Below are positions 58,954 to 64,000 of a DNA stretch of 64,000 nt, piece by piece. Numbering within the stretch: position 1 is the stretch's first letter; the number at the start of each line of letters is the position of its first letter. The position numbers and the translations under genes were made by a program. The DNA is from Benincasa hispida (Eukaryota; Streptophyta; Magnoliopsida; Cucurbitales; Cucurbitaceae). Under the pieces are notes generated by a model that saw nothing but the letters and a program-made list of their open reading frames with translations, was not told the origin of the DNA and did no database searches. The DNA lies in contig NC_052357.1 of assembly GCF_009727055.1 (NCBI RefSeq), forward strand, positions 89,667,630 through 89,731,629. The letters run 5' to 3'.

Positions 58954-60596
58954 TGATAACGGGTAGAAATGCACATTCTTACAGTACTAAGTTCTTAAAC
59001 AATGCTGGTTTGCGTTGATAAAAGATGTTAGATTACGTCCAAAAAGCATTAAGTTCATAACATTGCGGTCGCATGCGTCCATCACATAGAAACAGTTAAC
59101 TTTTGTATTTTTATGTAGAATATGCATTGACGCAAGGCAAAAAGCGCGATCACAAGAAATCAACGGTCGAGCGCAGCATTACCGCAAGGCTTTACGGTGA
59201 TTTGTGTTCGCAAACATCTACTCAAGAAGGATTGTCGCATAGAGTCGATGCAACTTGGTGGGGGCATCTGGGTGAAAGGCATAATTAATCACAATAGGAG
59301 AAAAAGCTAACGATAACAAAGTACACTCAGCTTTTCGGTGATAAATATTCGGCGCATCAATCGGAGAATTAAAGCCATCCCATCTGTGCAATCATAAGAA
59401 AGAAGCCGGCCTTCACCTCGAAGCTCTATAAATATCTAAGGCATCCTTCAAAAAAGGGGTTCACGAGTTCAGAATTCAGCAAGTCTTTGTTCATAGCTTT
59501 AGCCGTGTTCATAGTTTTCTTTTATTTTTAAGGCGAAGCAAGAGAAGAGCCGAGACACCGGAAGATCACTCAGGGCAACTTGAGAGAGAACCCAGAGGCG
59601 TAGAAAGAAGAGAATGGGCCGACTCTCGCGAGAGCGAGATTATCTTTTGAATACGAGTAGAAAAGACAGTGTAAAAACCTGAGAAGAAAGAGATTGCTAC
59701 CATGCTCTTTATTCTATTCATGCATTGTTATTTTGTACTTCAACTTTATATTTATACAATGGAAGTTCTTATTCTACATCTGTTCACTCTCTTAGCACGC
59801 ATGAAGCTAAACTTATCGAATGGGTTGAGAAGAACTAAGCTAACATGACCTAGGATCTTCATCGCATGCGATTATCTTGTTTTATGTTGTGCCCAACACC
59901 TATTTAGAGGTACTCGAGAGAGAGTCTAAAAAAAGAACCTGAGACTTGAGAGAGCTAGGTTTAGAATCTAGACTCAAGAGAGCAAGATTAGATCTGTATA
60001 AACAAGAGATAGGGACTTAGAGATAAGCTCTTTTTGTCAACCTGCATCGCATGCACCCTAGAGATAGATATGATATTATGTGGTCGCCTTATTTGTGTGT
60101 GTGTCATTTTGTCATCGCATAAATAAGAATAAAGGCTTATGTGTAGGTCTTATAGACTTATCGCATATATCGCACGTGCTCTAGCCTTAGAAGCCGTAAC
60201 ATACGCATCGAGAGATGGTTTACTATTGTATGTGTGTTGCATGATCGCATAGCATGAACGCATCCTAGGAAGTGTTAGCCGAAACCCTTCTCAACCCGTT
60301 CACCGCATACTCATCGCATCTTCCATTTTATCAACTCTTTTCGAAACTCTGTTGCATTTCTCTATTTTTATTACCGCAACAACAATCCAAATAACTACTT
60401 GATTTATTTGGTTACCACAAAGTCTTCTGAAAAATTACCACTACTTATTGTTTTCTCAAGTCCTTGAGTTCGACTCTGGACTTACCAGGAAACTCAGTGG
60501 GGTTTACACTTAAATTCCACTGAGAAAACTTGAGTGCTCAAAGAATTTTCATCATCGCATTTCATCCATAATTCCACCTCATAAAATAAAGCATCA
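58954..60596 (+). repeat. 3' LTR of element D (1643 bases)
   Basis: It starts TGATAACGGGTAG right after the polypurine tract and ends AAGCATCA before the duplicated GCACT. Confidence 0.92.
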
Positions 60597-60601
60597 GCAC
60601 T

Positions 60602-61574
60602 TTCGATTAGGGTACATCAATCCCAGTAGGATTGAGAGATTGGTGAAGAATAGACTTTTAAGTGAGTTAGAAGAAAATTCTCTACCGGTATGCAAAACTT
60701 ACCTTGAGGGTAAGATGACTAAACAACCTTTTACTGAAAAAGGTTATCGAGCCAAAGAGCCTCTTGAGTTAGTACATTCTAACTTTTATGGTCCTATGAA
60801 TGTGCGAGCCCGAGGTGGCTGTGAGAATTTTATCAGTTTTATTGATGATTACCCTAGGTATGGGTATGTTTATCTTATGCAATGAAAGTCTGAATCCTTT
60901 GAGAAATTCAAAGAGTTCAAGGCTGAAGTTGAAAACGCATTAGATAGACGGATTAAAACACTTTGATCAAATCGAGGTAGAGAGTTTTTTTAAACTCGAC
61001 ATTCCAAGACTATTTGATAGAACATGGAATCGTTTCCCAACTCTCAGTGTCGAGTACACTTCAGCAAAATGGTGTAGTGAAGAGGAGAAATATGACCTTG
61101 TTGGAAATGGTTCGTTCGATGAAGAGTTACGCTTCCTTACCGGACTCGTTTTGGGGTTTCACAGTGGAGACTGTGGTATACATACTCAACTATGTTCCCT
61201 CCAAGAGTGTTGCGAGAACACCTCTAAAGTTGTGGAACGGACGTAAAGCTAGTTTACATCACTTTCACATTTGAGGTTGCCCTACACACGTGCTTGAGGC
61301 ATATCCCAAGAAGTTGGAACCACAGTCGAGGTTATGCCTCTTTGTAGGCTGCCCAAAGGTACACGAGGGAGTTATTTTTATGATCCATCGAAAAATAGGG
61401 TGTTTGTTTCCACGAACACTACTTTCATGGAGGAGGATCATATAAGGGAGCATAGTCCACGTAGTAAAGTCGTGTTGCGTGAGCTTTCCAATGAAACTAC
61501 TGAAACTTCAACAAGAGTTGTTGAAAAGCCTGCTACATCAACAAGAGTTGTTGATGGTAGTTCATCTAGTAGGT
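60602..61574 (+). pseudogene. Integrase region of element B, broken
   Basis: The B frame resumes after D with the rest of the HLRLGHIN motif, then RIERLVKNRLLSELEENSL, CLEGK-like YLEGKMTK, ELVHSNFYGPMNV (DLCG changed to NFYG, losing the first catalytic Asp), DDYPRYGYVYL and, after stops, LSVSSTLQQNGVVKRRN, the LNG...ERxN part of the core. A segment before E carries TRVVEKPATSTRVV. Several stops and shifts; not functional. Confidence 0.85.
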
Positions 61575-63256
61575 TGATGCGTTGTTTTATGTGATGAAAT
61601 AATGGAATGAATTGCGATGATGGAAATGCGTTGAGCAACAAGTTTTCTCAGCAGAATCCAAGTATAAATTCCACTGAGTTTTTTGGTAAGTCCAAGGTCA
61701 AACTCAGGGACTAGGGAAAATAGTATGCGGTGATAATTTTCAAGAAGACTTTGTTGTAACGAATAAATCAAATAGTTGTTTTTGGGTTGTTGTTTGCGGT
61801 ATAAAAAGTATGTGGAAGATTTGAGAAAATATTGATTATGCAGTAGATACACTGAGTATGCGGAGGAACGAGTTGAGAAGGTCTTTAGCTAGCGTTTCCC
61901 AGGAATGCGTCAAACTATGCAATCATGCTACACTCATGCGACAGTAAATCATTTTCGAATGCAAATGCAGTGCTCCTAGTTCTATGACGCATGTGATGAA
62001 TGTGATAATGTCCATTGAGTTTATTTCTAAGTCTTTAATTTTTGCCTATGCGATGATGCAAGATACACACAACGACAAGGTGACAGCACACAATCATAAC
62101 CTATCTCTAGGATACATGCGATGCGTTAATAGTAAACAGTGCTTATTCTTAAGCTCCTATCTCTTGATTATGCGTTCTAATCTGACTCTCCCGAGCCTAG
62201 ATTCTAACCTAACTTTTCCAAGCCTAGATTCTGTCCTTAGACAACCCTCCCGAGTATCTCTAATGGACGAATGATGCATACATAATACAAGATAATTGCA
62301 TATAATGAAGATCCACAGTTATGCTAACTAAGTGATTCTCAACCCATTCGGCAGATTTAGCTACTCATGCATAATAAACATAGAGTGAACAGATATAAAG
62401 AAGTGGATTGCATTTCTATAGATAAGTTTAAGTACAAAATGACAATGGAAGATAAGGATAGAGAGTCTGGTAGCAATCCATTGCTTCCCAAGGCTTTTAC
62501 ACTGTCAACTCTATTATGTTCAAAAGATATTCCTGCTTCTGCAGGAGCTGGCCCTCTCTCCGATCTTGATGCTTCCGGCACTCTTCCAAGTTCACCGGAA
62601 TGATCTCTCGGCACAATCTCGTTTCTTTTGCTTCCGCCTTAAATAAAAGAAAATCCAAGAACAAGGCTACTTCTAACTATGGAGAAATTTATCTAACTGT
62701 TGAACTGGACGAATGAACGAACCCCTTCTCTGAAGGTTGCCTTCGGTATTTATATAGCGTCAGGGTGAAAGGCTTCTTCTCTCTTATGATTGCATTGATA
62801 GGATGACATTAATTCTCTGTCTGATGTGCCAAATATTTGTCACCGAAAAGTTGAGTATACTTGCTACAGTAGTTCGTTAGCGGCTTGTCAACTTAATTCG
62901 GACTCGACCGTCATTAGCTTTCTGTCCCATCGTGATTTATTATGATTTTCACCAAGTTGTGCCGACTCTATGCGGCAATTCTTCTTGAGCAGATTTTTGC
63001 GAGCACAAATCACCGCAAAGCCTTGCGGTAACGATGCGCTTAACCGTTGATTTCTTGTAATCACATTTTTCACCTTGTGTCAACGCATATTCTGCATATA
63101 AATACAAAAGTTAACTATTTTCATGCGATGAACGCATGCAACTGCAATATCATGAACTTAATGCTTTTTGGACGCAATCTTATATATTTTATCAATGCAA
63201 ACCTACATTGTTTAATAACTTAGTACTGTAATAACGTGCATTTCAGCCTGTTATCA
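61575..63256 (-). mobile_element. Solo LTR 'E' of the D family, minus strand, nested in B
   Basis: The 1682-base insertion is flanked by TAGGT at 61570-61574 and 63257-63261. It begins TGATGCGTTGTTTTATG, the reverse complement of the D LTR end, and finishes CAGCCTGTTATCA, the reverse complement of the D LTR start. No internal sequence is present, so it arose by LTR-LTR recombination. Features shared with D LTRs on the minus strand include the TATAAATA promoter region near 62750. Confidence 0.92.
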
Positions 63257-63261
63257 TAGGT

Positions 63262-64000
63262 CAGTTCCATCTCAAGAGTTGAGAGAACCTCAACATAGTG
63301 GGAGGGTTGCGAACCCGTTCGTTCGCTAGCTAGGTTTCACGGAAATCCTTGCTATGTTAGAAGATGGCGACATTGAGGATCCGTTGTCTTATTAGAAGGC
63401 AATGGAGGATGTAGACCGGGATGAATGAGTCAAAGCCATGAATCTCAAGATGGAATCGATGTACTGTCGTTCAGGCATGGAGTTACTTTGTCTAAGGAAA
63501 TGTGTCCTAAGACGCCTCAAGAGGTTGAGGAAATGAGATGGGTCCTATATGGGTATGCCGTTGGCAGTTTGATGTACACGATGCTCTATACTTGTCCAAA
63601 CATCTGCTACACTATGGGCATAGTCAGTAGGTATCAGTCTAACCCAAGCCAGGGTCACTGGACCGCAGTGAAGAACAACCTCAAGTATCTTCGGAGAACG
63701 AGGGACTACATGCTCGTGTATGGTTCGAGGGATTTGATCCTTACAAGATACACAGATTCTAACTTTCAAACTGAGAAGGACTCTCACAAGTCCACATCAG
63801 GGTCAGTCTTTACTCTTAATGAAGGAGTTGTAGTGTGGCGCATTAAGCAAGGGTGTATCACTGACTCCACTATGGAGGCAGAGTACGTAGCGGCTTACGA
63901 AGCTACTAAGGAGGCCGTCTGGCTCAGGAAGTTCTTGACAGATCTGGAAGTTGTTCTAGATATGTCTCGGCCCATTACCCTCTATTGTGATAATAGTGGG
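63262..64000 (+). pseudogene. Reverse transcriptase tail and RNase H of element B, partial
   Basis: After E the frame gives SQELREPQHSG and, with stops, a phrase like AMEDVDRDE-VKAMNLKMESM from the start of the reverse transcriptase. Near 63465 it jumps directly to the region KEMCPKTPQEVEEM, so the catalytic core including YADD is deleted. RNase H follows in another frame: RRTRDYMLVYG, STMEAEYVAAYEATKEAVWL (the catalytic Glu) and YCDNSG, the last codons before the window ends. Confidence 0.87.

Larger units (their letters stand above)
53595..60596 (+). mobile_element. Ty3/gypsy retrotransposon 'D', gag-protease only, nested in B
   Basis: The insertion (7002 bases) is flanked by GCACT at 53590-53594 and 60597-60601 and splits the LWHLRLGHIN motif of B. 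It has a 5' LTR (53595-55335), a primer site for Asp-tRNA, gag with a CCHC knuckle, a protease, a long non-coding 3' part with a tandem repeat, a polypurine tract (AAATTTGGGGGTG) and a 3' LTR (58954-60596). There is no reverse transcriptase, RNase H or integrase. The primer site, gag and tract fit the Athila/Tat group. Confidence 0.92.
37481..64000 (+). mobile_element. Ty1/copia retrotransposon 'B', host of three nested insertions, runs off the window
   Basis: B begins with a 2108-base LTR (37481-39588) and a Met-tRNA primer site, then a leader, gag, protease, integrase and RNase H remnants, in order, on the plus strand. Its sequence is interrupted by C (41457-51822), D (53595-60596) and E (61575-63256); removing these with one copy of each 5-bp duplication leaves about 7.4 kb of B. 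The 3' LTR is not reached by 64000. Stops, frameshifts and a deletion of the reverse transcriptase core show B is dead. Confidence 0.88.

Overview
This window is nuclear DNA of a flowering plant. It is AT-rich, has intron-split eudicot genes with GT-AG junctions, and has a block of nested LTR retrotransposons. The gene set and the look of the repeats suggest a cucurbit, but the family-level assignment is inference from general familiarity, not from a search. Two runs of N (32139-32728 and 49095-49790) and a single N inside a duplicated 59-base segment (54507) mark a draft assembly.

Left part (1-21.5 kb), gene-rich: the last exon of an SRG1-like 2-oxoglutarate/Fe(II) dioxygenase (+), a five-exon plastid methionine sulfoxide reductase B of the one-cysteine MSRB1 type (+), an intron-less P-class PPR gene resembling At1g53330 (-), a candidate solo LTR with an internal 83-bp tandem repeat, a long multi-exon gene for a plant STAT-type SH2 protein (SHA/SHB family, +), a short membrane-anchored receptor-like kinase resembling At1g78530 (+), and a chalcone-isomerase-fold fatty-acid-binding protein of the FAP3 type (-). 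In Arabidopsis, as I recall, the At1g78530 kinase, SHB (At1g78540) and an SRG1-like oxygenase (At1g78550) are neighbours, and MSRB1, FAP3 and the PPR gene all lie near At1g53; the window therefore looks like a conserved ancestral block. The genes are individually transcribed and share no obvious pathway.

Middle part (21.5-37.5 kb), mixed: a tRNA-derived SINE-like head, a terminal-inverted-repeat element, a complete short TRIM-like LTR element (23287-24189), a decayed LINE fragment, and a Ty1/copia element 'A' (27714-34003) with a truncated 5' LTR and an assembly gap. One small secreted X8/CBM43 protein gene (35707-36334, +) lies beyond A.

Right part (37.5-64 kb) is one nested transposon stack. 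Copia element 'B' (same family as A, 2.1-kb LTR) starts at 37481 and runs off the window. It has been interrupted three times: by copia element 'C' in reverse orientation (41457-51822, 5-bp duplication GTTAC), by a gag-protease-only Ty3/gypsy element 'D' (53595-60596, duplication GCACT), and by an inverted solo LTR 'E' of the D family (61575-63256, duplication TAGGT). All three target-site duplications were read directly and each insertion splits a recognisable reading frame or leader of B that resumes on the far side. The coding regions of A to D carry stops, frameshifts or deletions.

The most unusual signal is in the long untranslated leaders of A, B and C: a 13-base palindrome of form TATAA-NNG-TTATA recurs five or six times at about 50-67 base spacing in each element, and separate clusters of CGATCG-centred palindromes occur in both the LTRs and the leaders.
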